A DNA stretch of 12,609 nt from Candidatus Woesearchaeota archaeon (lineage in GTDB: Archaea; Nanobdellota; Nanobdellia; Woesearchaeales; UBA11576). The DNA lies in assembly GCA_030591125.1 (NCBI GenBank), contig JAUVBP010000012.1:1-12609 (forward strand), written 5' to 3'. A program made the position numbers and the translations under genes. Each line of letters begins with the position of its first letter. Position 1 is the first letter of the stretch. The notes beneath the pieces were generated by a model. That model ran no database searches, was not told the origin of the DNA, and saw only the letters and a program-made list of their open reading frames with translations. Below, piece after piece: positions 12,609 through 12,609 of this stretch.

Positions 12609-12609
12609 A

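Overview
The window looks like a chromosomal segment of an archaeon, most likely a DPANN-type lineage (Woesearchaeota/Pacearchaeota-like). This is inferred from style rather than a marker gene. Several genes are preceded by BRE/TATA-like boxes (for example GAAACATTTATAA, seen twice) placed so that transcripts would have no leader or a very short one. Terminators are plain T-tracts. The secreted proteins are long, Ig/CARDB-like and single-anchored, with Asp-rich or Cys/Trp-rich tails, and there is a SpoIIM/DUF95 membrane protein. All of these are frequent in DPANN genomes. No rRNA, tRNA, CRISPR array, insertion sequence or integrase is visible.

Layout. (1) 1-272: the C-terminal end of a PIN-domain nuclease, followed by about 245 bases without a gene that can fold into several stems. 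(2) 518-3097, minus strand: a large secreted and membrane-anchored surface protein, then a small orphan helical protein whose promoter overlaps the T-tract terminator of the surface gene. (3) 3098-3561: an AT-rich gap between divergent genes. (4) 3562-4410: a soluble GGDEF-domain protein with both the GGDEY active-site motif and an RxxD inhibitory site, which is unusual in an archaeon. (5) 4501-7943: the most interesting segment. It holds a 29-codon Cys-containing peptide gene with a good Shine-Dalgarno, a radical SAM/SPASM enzyme, an asparaginyl-tRNA-synthetase-like adenylating enzyme with a divergent N-terminal domain, and a PhnP/PqqB-type metallo-beta-lactamase-fold protein. (6) 7944-8247: a promoter with palindromes and a long structured leader. 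(7) 8248-11805: a multi-Ig surface protein translationally coupled to a SpoIIM-family membrane protein. (8) 11802-12513, minus strand: two small hypothetical proteins in an operon, one with a possible CheD-like fold.

How the genes may work together. Segment 5 has the logic of a ribosomally synthesised and post-translationally modified peptide (RiPP) or peptide-derived cofactor pathway. A very short substrate peptide is followed by a T-tract that could limit read-through into the enzymes. The radical SAM/SPASM enzyme would install a radical-derived bond, possibly involving the peptide's Cys residues. The AsnRS-like enzyme would activate an amino acid or carboxylate for amide formation. The MBL protein would act in maturation or hydrolysis, as PqqB and PhnP relatives do. 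The peptide has no Tyr, so it is neither PqqA nor MftA. I recognise no characterised pathway with exactly this gene set; the pathway assignment is inference, while the individual enzyme families are well supported.
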